From: Algoriphagus sp. NG3 | GTDB taxonomy: Bacteria; Bacteroidota; Bacteroidia; Cytophagales; Cyclobacteriaceae | Length of the DNA stretch: 64,000 nucleotides | Direction of reading: 5' to 3' | Assembly: GCF_034119865.1 (NCBI RefSeq) | Contig: NZ_CP139421.1 | Coordinates: 496,001-560,000, forward strand | In this document: in pieces, positions 17,635 to 27,500 of the stretch | Layout of the letters: each line of letters begins with the position of its first letter | Position numbering within the stretch: the first letter of the stretch is position 1 | Notes under the pieces: model-generated | The model's input: only the letters and a program-made list of their open reading frames with translations | Database searches by the model: none | What the model was told of the DNA's origin: nothing | Program-made: the position numbers and the translations under genes

Positions 17635-18759
17635 ATGAAAATAGGAGTTTTAAAAGAGACTAAGCAAGGAGAACAAAGAGTTGCTCTCAGCCCTGATGTC
17701 ATCAAGCAATTGATCAAAAAGGAGTTTTCTGTCACTGTAGAGAAAGATGCAGGGATAGGATCCAATTTTTCGGATGAAGAATACAAGACGGCAGGTGCGG
17801 AAATCGGAAATGCCCAAGAGGTGTTTGATGCCGATATTCTGTTGAAAGTCAATCTCTTCACCAAGGAGGAAGTGGCTCAGATGAAAGATGGCTCTGCATG
17901 TATGTCTATAATGTATGCATACAATCATCCGGAAATCCTCGATGGACTGAACAAAAAGTCTATCACGTCCTTTTCCATGGATGCGGTGCCGCGGATTTCC
18001 AGAGCCCAGAAGATGGACTGTCTAAGTTCGCAGGCCAACCTTGCGGGATATAAATCGGTGATTTTAGGAGCAAATTACCTTGAGAAGATCTTTCCATTGA
18101 TGATGACAGCGTCAGGGACTATTACACCTGCGAAAGTTCTGATTTTTGGTGCCGGGGTAGCAGGACTGCAGGCTATCGCCACAGCCAAAAGACTGGGGGC
18201 TGTAGTGGAAGTAAGTGATGTGCGTCCCGAAACAAAAGAACAGGTGGAATCTTTGGGTGGTAGGTTTTTGACGGTGGAAGGTGTGGAAGGAGTGAAGGTA
18301 GAGGGAGGATATGCTTCAGAGGTATCAGAAGAGTTTTTGCAAAAGCAGAAAGAGCTAATTCAAAGTAAGATCAAAGACTCGGATCTTGTGATTACCACGG
18401 CGCTGGTGATGGGGAAAAAGTCTCCTATTCTGGTGACTGAAGAGATGGTGAAAAGCATGAAGAAAGGCGCGGTGATTGTGGATATGGCAGTGGAGTCTGG
18501 CGGCAACTGTGAAATTTCTGAAAAGGATAAAATCGTCAAAAAGCATGGCGTGACTATCATAGGGGAATCTAATCTTCCGTCGCTACTGTCCACCAACGCC
18601 AGTCAGCTCTATGCGACCAACATCGCTACGTTGCTTTTACACCTGGCCTCGAAAGAAGGCTTAACCCTGGATCGGGAAGAAGAGATCACTAAAGGTGTCC
18701 TGATCACCTATCAGGGACAAGTGGTACATGAATTCACCAATAAAATTTTAAATAAGTAA
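17635..18759 (+). CDS. pntAA: NAD(P) transhydrogenase subunit alpha part 1 (domain I)
   Basis: The 374-residue product is the NAD(H)-binding domain I of proton-translocating transhydrogenase. It starts with the AlaDH/PNT N-terminal signature (GVLKETKQGEQRVALSPD). The Rossmann motif is VLIFGAGVAGLQAIATAKRLGA, and the following VVEVSDVRPETKEQ holds the Asp that selects NAD over NADP. It transfers hydride from NADH to NADP+ bound to domain III of PntB. The gene starts a three-gene operon with 12 bp to the next one. The split alpha subunit is the arrangement known from Rhodospirillum and many Bacteroidota. The likely role is NADPH supply. Confidence 0.95.
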   Translation: MKIGVLKETKQGEQRVALSPDVIKQLIKKEFSVTVEKDAGIGSNFSDEEYKTAGAEIGNAQEVFDADILLKVNLFTKEEVAQMKDGSACMSIMYAYNHPEILDGLNKKSITSFSMDAVPRISRAQKMDCLSSQANLAGYKSVILGANYLEKIFPLMMTASGTITPAKVLIFGAGVAGLQAIATAKRLGAVVEVSDVRPETKEQVESLGGRFLTVEGVEGVKVEGGYASEVSEEFLQKQKELIQSKIKDSDLVITTALVMGKKSPILVTEEMVKSMKKGAVIVDMAVESGGNCEISEKDKIVKKHGVTIIGESNLPSLLSTNASQLYATNIATLLLHLASKEGLTLDREEEITKGVLITYQGQVVHEFTNKILNK

Positions 18760-18771
18760 CCTTATCTAATT

Positions 18772-19059
18772 ATGAGCTCAGAAGCATTGATTATTCTGAT
18801 TTATATACTTGTCTTGGCAAGTTTCCTGGGGTTTGAGCTGATTGCAAAAGTTCCCCCAACCTTACATACACCTTTGATGTCTGGCTCCAATGCCATTTCC
18901 GGGATAACTATCGTAGGAGCATTGCTAGCTTGCAGTGAAATGGGCTATACCACCATGAGTAAATGGCTGGGAATGGCTGCCTTAGTTCTGGCCACCATCA
19001 ACGTAGTCGGCGGCTACACTGTCACAGATCGTATGCTTAAAATGTTCAAGAAAAAATGA
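18772..19059 (+). CDS. pntAB: NAD(P) transhydrogenase subunit alpha part 2 (membrane)
   Basis: This 95-residue membrane protein has three hydrophobic segments and the family sequence GFELIAKVPPTLHTPLMSGSNAISGI, part of the proton channel domain II. It ends in a basic tail (MLKMFKKK). Its stop codon overlaps the start of the next gene (ATGA at 19056-19059), so translation is probably coupled. Confidence 0.95.
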   Translation: MSSEALIILIYILVLASFLGFELIAKVPPTLHTPLMSGSNAISGITIVGALLACSEMGYTTMSKWLGMAALVLATINVVGGYTVTDRMLKMFKKK

Positions 19060-20441
19060 GTTTAGCAATAGAGTTAGCCTATTTAGTCGCTTCCATATTA
19101 TTTGTGGTTGGGATCAAAATGTTGAATAAAACCCAATCAGCCAGAAAGGGAAACCGTATTTCGGCATTGGGGATGTTTATAGCCATATTGGCCACCCTGG
19201 TTCAGATTGATGCCATTTCCTTGGTAGAGATCTTTGCCTGTATTGTCTTGGGGTCGGCTATTGGTCTTTACTATGCCAATAAGGTGGAAATGACCAAAAT
19301 GCCGGAAATGGTTGCCATTTTTAACGGTTTTGGTGGTTTGGCTTCTTTTTCCGTAGCCTTATCGGATTATTTCCTGCGTACGGAAGTGAATATGGAGTCC
19401 ATAGAACTGGTGACTGTGATCAGTATTATCGTATCCGTATTTATAGGAGGTCTTACATTTACAGGATCATTGATTGCCTATCTGAAACTCAATGGGAATA
19501 TATCCGGCTCACCTATTACCTTCAAGGGGCAGCATGCGATCAACCTCATCCTGTTTTTAGGTTTTCTGGCAGCAGCTACCTTTACTGTAGTCGATCAGAC
19601 TAACCCGATGCTGATCGTGATCCTTATCGTAATCGCATTGTTTTTAGGCGTGTTGACTGTGATCCCTATCGGAGGTGCGGACATGCCTGTGGTGATTTCC
19701 CTATTGAATTCCTATTCAGGAATGGCGGCCTGTGCCACCGGTTTTATCCTGAACAATAATGTGCTGATTGTGGCAGGTTCACTAGTGGGCGCATCCGGGA
19801 TCATTCTTACCCAGATCATGTGTAAGGCTATGAACCGCTCCCTGATCAATGTGCTGTTGGGCGGATTTGGGCAGACCGTAGCTGAAGGTGGAGCAGATGG
19901 GCCATCTATTACAGTGAAAGAAATAGGAGTGGAGGAGACCGCTATGCTTTTTGACGGGGTATCATCCGTGATTGTGGTTCCGGGATATGGAATGGCCGTG
20001 GCGCAGGCCCAGCATGTGATCCGTGAGCTGATGGAGCAGTGCGAAAAGCGAAAAATTGACTTCAAGTTTGCCATCCATCCCGTAGCCGGAAGGATGCCGG
20101 GGCACATGAATGTGCTGCTTGCTGAAGCCAATATCTCTTATGATAAACTGATAGAAATGGAGTCTATCAATGATGAATTCCCAAATACAGACCTGGTGCT
20201 GATCGTAGGGGCAAATGACGTGGTGAATCCTGCGGCCAGAAATAACCCGCAAAGCCCGATTTACGGTATGCCGATCTTAAACGCGGACAAAGCCAGGACG
20301 GTAATTGTCTCCAAACGAAGCATGGGTAAAGGATATGCCGGGGTGGAAAATGAGCTCTTTGGTTACCCTAATTGTCTGATGCTCTTCGGTGATGCCAAGC
20401 AGACGATCACTAAGGTGGTTTCCGAAATGAAGGAGATGTAA
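19056..20441 (+). CDS. pntB: NAD(P) transhydrogenase subunit beta
   Basis: The 461-residue subunit has about nine membrane helices in the first 265 residues (with KVEMTKMPEMVAIFNGFGG, the conserved channel loop) and a soluble NADP-binding domain III from about residue 280 (VPGYGMAVAQAQHVIREL, then FAIHPVAGRMPGHMNVLLAEA and VLIVGANDVVNPAA). Together with the two alpha pieces it couples proton entry to reduction of NADP+ by NADH. All diagnostic motifs are intact. A strong terminator follows. Confidence 0.96.
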   Translation: MSLAIELAYLVASILFVVGIKMLNKTQSARKGNRISALGMFIAILATLVQIDAISLVEIFACIVLGSAIGLYYANKVEMTKMPEMVAIFNGFGGLASFSVALSDYFLRTEVNMESIELVTVISIIVSVFIGGLTFTGSLIAYLKLNGNISGSPITFKGQHAINLILFLGFLAAATFTVVDQTNPMLIVILIVIALFLGVLTVIPIGGADMPVVISLLNSYSGMAACATGFILNNNVLIVAGSLVGASGIILTQIMCKAMNRSLINVLLGGFGQTVAEGGADGPSITVKEIGVEETAMLFDGVSSVIVVPGYGMAVAQAQHVIRELMEQCEKRKIDFKFAIHPVAGRMPGHMNVLLAEANISYDKLIEMESINDEFPNTDLVLIVGANDVVNPAARNNPQSPIYGMPILNADKARTVIVSKRSMGKGYAGVENELFGYPNCLMLFGDAKQTITKVVSEMKEM

Positions 20442-20466
20442 ATCTATAAAAGTATAGTTCCCTAGC

Positions 20467-20503
20467 AAACGGGCGGTCTGGATTTCAGACCGCCTGTTTT
20501 TTT
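20467..20503 (+). terminator. Rho-independent terminator of the pnt operon
   Basis: A 14-bp stem (AAACGGGCGGTCTG at 20467-20480 with 20486-20499) has a GATTT loop and is followed by a T run. It lies 25 bp after the pntB stop codon. Confidence 0.92.
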
Positions 20504-20660
20504 GTCCCACCGGAAACCCCATCCATGGTCATGGTCTCTACTAACCTGAGTTCGGATAATAAAGAGTAGAATCATTAGGGTAGAAGAATAGATAGAGCCA
20601 GTGTACTTGAATGTGATTATCTGTAACCAACCCTTTTTTTGTAGCATCGCAGACGCTGAA

Positions 20661-20708
20661 AACCCGAAGGGTTGTAACTATTCATACCCTCGGTAAAGCC
20701 GGGGGGTA
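20661..20708 (-). repeat. Paired-hairpin intergenic repeat, copy C (inverted)
   Basis: AACCC (20661-20665) pairs with GGGTT (20669-20673) around a GAA loop, which is TTC on the other strand. After an 11-nt spacer, TACCCTCGG (20685-20693) pairs with CCGGGGGGTA (20699-20708) with one bulge. On the minus strand the order is long hairpin, T/A-rich spacer TGAATAGTTAC, short hairpin with TTC loop, which is the layout of copies A and B. Confidence 0.6.
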
Positions 20709-20785
20709 GCGAGAACAACTAGATTTACAGCCTCGGGAGGGGCGAAACTAGGCTCGATTTCACAGTATCTTGTGGAACCAAAAGA

Positions 20786-21790
20786 TCATTGCTCCACGGT
20801 CAAGGCTACATATTTTATTTTTTCTCTATTGTAGGTATAGGTCATATGTACCGAACCGTCTTGAGCCTGGATAATTGCCGGGTAGCTGAATTCCCCTTCA
20901 GGTTGATCTTCTAAAACATAAATTTCGTCCCAGTTTTCTCCATCAGTGGACATGAATAGTGAGAGCTTGTTTCTTCCGTTTTTTATGGGGTTACAAAGTA
21001 ATAGTTGCATTCCGTTTTTGAGAGTCACGGCATCTATTCCTGAATTATTATGGATCAAACCTGTGGATTCTACTTTAGTCCAGCTTTTCCCTCCGTCAGA
21101 AGACCAAGTGCTGCCGATTACACCTTCCTGGGTGCGGGCAAGCATCTGTAGCTTATCATCCGCGTAGGTCAAAATGGTAGGCTGGATAGCATGGAATTCA
21201 CCGTTATCAATTTCTGTTTTGTTCCAGTTTTGGATGTCCGCAGTAGTGGTTTCCACATGCATACTCCATATTCCGTTGGTTTCGAAGCTACTGGGATGGA
21301 GTAGGGTGCCGTTCGCCAGCAGCACCGCCTTGTTTTTGACAGGGCCTAGCATTCCTGGGGGGATCTGCACTTCTTCAGACCAGGTCATGCCTTCATCATC
21401 AGAGGTTTTGTAGAGCCCCCACCATTCTCTTGGATTAGGGCCTTCTTTGTAGAAAAGTACGAGTTGCCCATCCGGGTTTTGGTATAGCACGGGGTTCCAG
21501 GTAGGATTACGGAAGTCCTTGTTTTCCACTCCATCAGCTACCATTTGCGGGGCAGACCATTTGCCTTCTGCCAAAAGGGACGTGTATATGCTTACATCCG
21601 GGTGTCGTTCGTAAGTTCCGCCAAACCAGGACGCCATAATTCCCCGGTCTGTTTCCACCAGCGTGGAGGCGTGGCAGGAGGGAAATGGAGCTTTTTCGTA
21701 GATGAAGCCAGATGCAAGGATTTTTACCTTTGGTTTCTCATTTTTTGGAACAAAGCTCATGAGCGCAAGGATGAACAGTAGGGATTTCAT
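20786..21790 (-). CDS. Secreted sialidase-fold (BNR_2-like) hydrolase
   Basis: This 334-residue protein has a short N-terminal hydrophobic signal (residues 1-15). Its repeated Asp-box-like motifs (TSDDEGMTW, SSDGGKSW, STDGENW) define a six-bladed propeller of the sialidase superfamily. The N-terminal PSCHASTLVETDRGIMASWFGGTYE and later NPVLYQNPDGQLVLFYKEG fit the BNR_2 group (PF13088-like), in which true sialidases are a minority; others act on plant or algal glycans. The canonical sialidase Arg triad could not be verified, so 'exo-alpha-sialidase' would be over-specific. It is probably a periplasmic glycan hydrolase. Confidence 0.8.
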   Translation of the reverse strand: MKSLLFILALMSFVPKNEKPKVKILASGFIYEKAPFPSCHASTLVETDRGIMASWFGGTYERHPDVSIYTSLLAEGKWSAPQMVADGVENKDFRNPTWNPVLYQNPDGQLVLFYKEGPNPREWWGLYKTSDDEGMTWSEEVQIPPGMLGPVKNKAVLLANGTLLHPSSFETNGIWSMHVETTTADIQNWNKTEIDNGEFHAIQPTILTYADDKLQMLARTQEGVIGSTWSSDGGKSWTKVESTGLIHNNSGIDAVTLKNGMQLLLCNPIKNGRNKLSLFMSTDGENWDEIYVLEDQPEGEFSYPAIIQAQDGSVHMTYTYNREKIKYVALTVEQ

Positions 21791-21975
21791 AAGGATGAAT
21801 CAAGGGTTTTATTTTGAAAAATAAGGTAATTAAAAAAAGCCAGTATCCCGTTCTTACCTGACAATACTCCTGAAATAGGGCTTGCTGAAAAAGTCTCAGG
21901 CATGCCCTAAAACAGGTATGCTATATGGCTGCCAATCCAAAGGGATCCTTCCGATGGGATTTGAATGTGTAAATT
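21791..21975. other. Intergenic spacer, 185 bp
   Basis: It contains a possible hairpin pairing GGGC (21876 region) with GCCC after a CTGAAAAAGTCTCAG stretch. Nothing else was recognised. Confidence 0.3.
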
Positions 21976-23817
21976 TCAATTGTAAACAATCAGGTTTGGT
22001 GCAGTCACAAAGATGTCAGATTTTCTGAACCTCAGATTTTTGCGGAAACTAAACGCAAATTTAGATTGCCCTTCATCATCCTTTGGTATGAAAGTCCCCT
22101 TTATTTCCAAAGTGCCAAAAATCAGGTTTTCGTTACGGATTCTCATCCCGAGACTAATGCCGGTGAAATTTTGGTATTTGTCTCCACAGGTAGGACATTT
22201 CAACTTTGCCCAGTAAAAGGAGGAAAAAGGGGCAATTCGGAAACCTATTAGCGACCATGGGGTAAATAAGCTGGATTCGAACCCTAAGGAAATCCTCTGG
22301 GTGGCATCTACTTCTTCTACTCGTAGGCCTGGAATGGTATTTCCCCGGATGGTGAGCCAGTCATTGGTGAGCCGGTTGAAAAGCTGGGTGTACAATAAGG
22401 TGCCTGAATTCCTGATTTTATACCTGCCCAAAGAGAATGCTTGGGAATAAAAAGTGCCTCCGGTCTGAATGACCACATCTTCTGGGCCATTGCGGAAATA
22501 GCCGGCGGCATTTATGAGCACTTCATAAAAACTGCCGCTTGTGAACGCGGCCTTATAATTTAAGTTGATGTCTCCGTAGGGACGTTCATATCCGGAGGTT
22601 TTGGTCATCCCCACAGTAGCGGAAAGGTTATAGCCAGATGGTATGTCCTCAGTCCTTCCAAATCCATAGACATATTGAGTCTTAAAAAAGTCCTGCTCGT
22701 ACATGGTGAATTCAGCCAAAATTCCCTGGCTGTTGTAATAGCGGCTTTTGTCTAGGGCACTCTCATGTTCTGGCTGATCAATAAAGTACCCATCAAACAC
22801 ACGTAGGGCCAGAAACTTACGGCTACGGTCTTGGACAGTCTTGTCTGCTCCGAAATTATACCCGCCCCACAGGTTCAATACATTGTATTTATAGTCCATA
22901 AAGAGAGAGTCCGGGCGGGAATTTACGTTTTTGGACCAGTTATGACTCCATCCAGCGCCTCCGGCAAGTCTTGAGTAGGGCGAGACAAGAGGTCTTTCCA
23001 AGCTGAATCCTGTAGCAAATTCCTCCTCCTCCCCTATACTGAGGCCTGTATTGATCTGGGTGTAATAAATCAGCAAATCAGCGAAACTCCCTAAAATACT
23101 GCTTTTGGAATAAGCTAGTGCAATGCCCGTTTTAGGACTTCTCTCCACGTCAAAAAGTAAATCAAATTCGAAGCCCTGCGCACGGCCATCTACATTGGCA
23201 TCATAGACCTTGAAAAGAGGGGCAGTAGGAAAGCTGCCTCCTACAGACCCTCCTATACTGAAAATGTCACGGGTCACTACAGTAAGGTCAACCGAATCCG
23301 TATCCAAAATAGGCGTGACAATGATCCTGCTTTCCAGAATGAAATTCTGATCCCTCAGGTATCGCTCATTATCTCCTAATTTATATGGATTCAACCGTTG
23401 ATTTGGCTTGATGAAGAGATGCTGCTGGATTGTCTTTTCCCGTGTGTTGGTATGAAGCTTATTGGCGAAACGCCCTATTTTCTGTACAATAGGCTTTTCT
23501 TCGCCATATATCGAAAATTCAAACCCTACCGTCTCCACATGGATATTCCTGATTATCCTGCCCTCAAAAGGAATAAATTTCTCTTCTGCTTTTTCTACCA
23601 AGACAGTATCTCTATTAGAGCGGGTTATAAAATCCTTGCCTTTTTCCAATGCCCGCTGGGTGATTGATGTCGTAGAGGTATCATTCCCAGTCTGGGCAAG
23701 GAGCTCCTCGCTCATACAGCTAAGTATAAGTAGGAGGAAAACCAGTTTGATTGACCGTATAGCCACGTATTGAATATAATCTTGAAAAGTATTAGATGCC
23801 GCTTTTACAGATGGCAT
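21976..23817 (-). CDS. Outer-membrane beta-barrel protein with POTRA-like N-terminus
   Basis: The product is 613 residues. An internal hydrophobic signal (about residues 22-42, SIKLVFLLLILSC...LLAQ) follows about 20 extra N-terminal residues, so the true start may be a later non-ATG codon. Residues 75-175 look like a POTRA-type module (IRNIHVETVGFEF, then KPNQRLNPYKLGDNERYLRDQNFI, then VDLTVVTRDIFSIGGSV), as in BamA/TamA-like proteins. From about residue 190 the sequence is a run of amphipathic strands. It is probably an outer-membrane assembly or transport protein of the Omp85-like superfamily, but the usual barrel-end signature is not evident, so the function is left open. Confidence 0.6.
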   Translation of the reverse strand: MPSVKAASNTFQDYIQYVAIRSIKLVFLLLILSCMSEELLAQTGNDTSTTSITQRALEKGKDFITRSNRDTVLVEKAEEKFIPFEGRIIRNIHVETVGFEFSIYGEEKPIVQKIGRFANKLHTNTREKTIQQHLFIKPNQRLNPYKLGDNERYLRDQNFILESRIIVTPILDTDSVDLTVVTRDIFSIGGSVGGSFPTAPLFKVYDANVDGRAQGFEFDLLFDVERSPKTGIALAYSKSSILGSFADLLIYYTQINTGLSIGEEEEFATGFSLERPLVSPYSRLAGGAGWSHNWSKNVNSRPDSLFMDYKYNVLNLWGGYNFGADKTVQDRSRKFLALRVFDGYFIDQPEHESALDKSRYYNSQGILAEFTMYEQDFFKTQYVYGFGRTEDIPSGYNLSATVGMTKTSGYERPYGDINLNYKAAFTSGSFYEVLINAAGYFRNGPEDVVIQTGGTFYSQAFSLGRYKIRNSGTLLYTQLFNRLTNDWLTIRGNTIPGLRVEEVDATQRISLGFESSLFTPWSLIGFRIAPFSSFYWAKLKCPTCGDKYQNFTGISLGMRIRNENLIFGTLEIKGTFIPKDDEGQSKFAFSFRKNLRFRKSDIFVTAPNLIVYN

Positions 23818-24532
23818 AAGTTAATTGCATCATCGCATTTTCTTTGCCACAATTGCAAATTTAGCAGGAGTTTGACTAAAAATATCTTTGAGTCTTTTTG
23901 CAAGATCGCCCAGATCTTTTTATTCCTAACGATTACTTTCTGGGCTGTATGACACGGTCGTAAGGTAAAGAGATGAAAAATTTAAGATCTTGGTTCCGGT
24001 ATTGTTAAGATGATGTTGTTTATATATTAAGGTTATGCGTTTTTAATATTGTTTTATGTTATTGATAAGTTTCTTTTTATTAGAGTTTGCTTATAGCAAG
24101 TGGTATGAATGTGATAATCAAGGGTTGAATGAGGGTAAAAGCTTGTTAAGATTTAGTGTTATTGTTTTTCTCCTAACCGATTAGCATAGCTGCGCAATAT
24201 GTGAACATAATTGTATGTTTCTTGGATTGACGGATTTGTTTGAATGAAGATCCACTGTTTTTCCTCAATAATGATTGATTGTAAGATTCTGAAAATTAAG
24301 GTTTAGTGGATTTTATACTTAAGAAGGAGAGATAGAAAATGTTTGGATCTTCGCAGGGAATGAGCCTCAGCAAACCAAAATTTCTATTCGTAATAGAATC
24401 CTAAAAATTTCTTAACAATAGTGCTTTTTATATAATTTACTTTTGCGCTTGGATTGAATAAAATATTCTTCTGAAACTTGTTATTTGTCAATTATAATTT
24501 TATATTTCTTATCTACCCAACGCTTAAATTTT
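23818..24532. other. Intergenic region, 715 bp, promoter side of SusC
   Basis: This long AT-rich region separates the divergent barrel gene and second SusC gene. No coding potential was seen. The last 120 bp carry a promoter-like pair of elements, listed separately. The length is unusual and could hold an untranslated leader or binding sites for a regulator not encoded nearby. Confidence 0.5.
24413..24445 (+). promoter_or_regulatory. Putative Bacteroidota-type promoter of the second SusC gene
   Basis: TACTTTTG at 24438-24445 is an exact match to the Bacteroidota -7 consensus TAnnTTTG. TTAACA at 24413-24418 sits 19 nt upstream, the expected distance for the -33 element (consensus TTG/TTTG, here TTA). 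Transcription would start near 24452, leaving an 80-nt leader. Confidence 0.5.
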
Positions 24533-27500
24533 ATGGATTTAAAATTACCGTTATCAAAAATCATCCGTGTTTCAACATGTGTGGTTATTTGGGCAGGAGT
24601 AAGCACTGGCCCATCGCACCTGATTGCTAAAGGTGTTGAAAATGATTTCGCACTTAAAGGAACCGGGACTATGCCACATTCAGTACCGGTGTTACAGTCT
24701 GTTTCCGGTACCGTTACAGATGAAACCGGCTCGCCTCTCCCTGGCGCTACGGTACGGATTAAAGGATCCCTAAACGGTACCGTCACGGATCTTGATGGGC
24801 AATTTTCTATCGAAGTAGGTGAGGATGCTATCCTTCAGATATCCTATGTAGGATATGTCTTGCAAGAAATCTCCGTGAATGGACAAACAATTATTAATGT
24901 ACAATTGCAGCCAGATGCTACACAGTTGGACGAGTTGGTAGTAGTAGGGTACGGAACCCAAAAGAGGTCGGATGTCACAGGGGCGATAGGTTCGGTGAAA
25001 AGCGAGGACTTCAACAGAGGGGTGGTTTCAAACCCGGTGGATTTATTGCAAGGAAAGATCGCAGGTGTGAATATTACCTCCACCAGTGGGGAGCCGGGAG
25101 CAACCCAGAACGTGATCATCCGAGGTGTGGGCAGTCTTAGATCCGGCACTCAGCCACTTTATGTACTCGATGGATTCTTGCTGGACAATTCCGATACCGG
25201 AATTGCTTCCAATCCTCTAAACTTCCTCAATCCAAATGATATAGAAAGTATCGATGTACTGAAGGATGCCAGCGCCACGGCATTGTACGGATCCAGAGCC
25301 TCAAACGGCGTAGTGGTAATCACCACCAGAAAAGGAAAAAAAGGTACCACTCAGATGAATTTTTCCGCTTCCTCAGCTTGGTCATCCATAGCCAAGAAGA
25401 TTGATGTTTTCGGTGCTGATGAGTTCCGTAACCAAGTCGTAGCAGCAGGAGGGGCATTGGAGGATTTCGGCGGAAACACAGATTGGCAGGATGAACTGAC
25501 CCAAACCGGATTTTCCCAGGATTATAATTTTTCTATGAGTGGAGCCAGCACGGAGAAATTTTCCTATTTCACTTCTGTGGGCTATCAGGATCAAGAAGGT
25601 ATTTTGAAGAACAGTGAGCTTAAGCGATTCTCAGGAAAGTTGAATATGAACCAGAAGGCGTTTAATGGCAGATTGATTGTTGACTATAACCTGACGGCTT
25701 CTCACACTCAGAATTTACGTCCAAGCATCACCTCTACTATCAGTGATATGCTCAGCCTGAATCCTACTGTTCCGGCTTACACTAATGGTGAACCGACTTT
25801 ATTGAATACCAATGCGCTCAATCCTCTAAAAAGGTATGAATTATACAGTGATCATGCTGCCAATAACCGGATTATCGGAACAATAGCTCCATCATTCGAG
25901 ATACTGGACGGTCTTACTTATAAGCTGAACCTTGGTGTGGATTATTCCGGTACAGACAGGTATCAACAATACAAGCCTTACACTGGAGTGATCAATGAGT
26001 CAAATATTTCGGACGGTTCCTTGGATCAGACCATCAGTTCCAATACCAACCAGCTGGTAGAGAATACCTTGACATATAACTGGAATACCAATATCCACAA
26101 TCTCACTTTCCTCGCCGGGCATTCTTATCAGTCATTCCTGGACGAATATAGAACCACATCTGCCAGAGGATTTGCGGATAATAATATAGAGCCTAGATAT
26201 CAGGATCATAACAGTACGAGTGAGTATCCTACGACGGTAAATTCAGTGGCGATCCGCAATGAATTACAATCCTTCTTCGGTAGGTTCAACTACATCTACG
26301 CAGAAAAGTACTTATTCACTGCCACTTTCCGCGCGGATGGTTCTTCCAAATTCGGTGAGAACAACAAATATGGTTACTTCCCATCTTTAGCCCTGGGCTG
26401 GAATATCAGTAAGGAGGATTTTATGGCCAACTCTTTCTTCAATAACCTAAAATTGCGCGGTAGCTGGGGACAGACAGGGAATCAAGAGATACCATCCAAA
26501 ATCACTAAAGCAAGTTATGCTGAGGACAGACTCTCCCAGGGAGGTGGAAGCTACAATACATATCCTATAGATACGGACGCAAGTTCCTTAGATGGATATC
26601 CTTATGGGATAGTATTCACCCGCTTGGCCAATCCAAACTTACAGTGGGAAGTATCTACCCAGGTAGATTTGGGGATTGATTTTGCATTCTTTGATTACAA
26701 ATTGACAGGTACATTGGATTATTTTAACAAAGTATCTTCCAATATCCTCCTTGAAGTGGTACCTGCAGATCCTGTGCAGCCTACTTCTACCTACTGGAAC
26801 AATATCCCGAATATGAAGATATATAACAGTGGGGTCGAACTGGCTTTGGATTACTCGAGCAATGATCAGGGCTCCTTCTCTTATAACATCGGAGGCAACA
26901 TCACTTTTATAAAAAATGAAGTAAAAGACTCGCCTTATTCAGTATTGACTACGGGGGCAGCACAAGGTGCTGGACAGACAGGTGCCACTATCAACGGCTA
27001 CATCAATAACCAGCCGATCGGTGCTTTCTATATGCTTCAGTTTGATGGAATTACTGAAGATGGAGTAAATAGATTTAGGGATATCAATGGTGATGGAGCA
27101 GTGTTGGACAATGACAGGAGTGTGGTAGGAAGCGCAATACCTAAGGTTATTTATGGTTTCCACACGAACTTTAAGTACAAAGGCTTTGACTTAGGGTTGA
27201 ACTTCAATGGTGCTGCAGGCAACAAGATTTACAATCATACAGCCATGTCTTTATTCACCAAAGCCCAGCTATCCAGATCAAATAACACTACTGACTTTGC
27301 TGTCCAGTATCCAGAGGAATCATTTAATAATTCCAATACTGTTTCTACGCGATTTCTGGAAAGCGGCTCCTTTTTCAGGTTAAATAATGCTACGTTGGGG
27401 TATAACCTGAATACAGAAGCAATGGGACTGGCTGATGCTTTTCAAAATATTCGGCTTTCTGTCACTGGACAGAATCTCTTTGTAATCACGGATTATTCAG

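Larger units (their letters stand above)
20442..20785. other. Intergenic region, 344 bp, convergent genes
   Basis: It lies between the converging pntB and sialidase-fold genes. It holds the operon terminator at 20467-20503 and the inverted copy of the paired-hairpin repeat (copy C) at about 20661-20708. The tract 20505-20640 shows nothing recognisable. Confidence 0.6.

Noticed and set aside
20786..21790. Naming the gene exo-alpha-sialidase
   Set aside because: Asp-boxes show the fold only; the catalytic Arg triad could not be confirmed and the BNR_2 group includes other activities.
24485..24532. TTG start for the second SusC gene
   Set aside because: It would add 16 residues before the signal region; the ATG at 24533 is followed directly by a plausible export signal.
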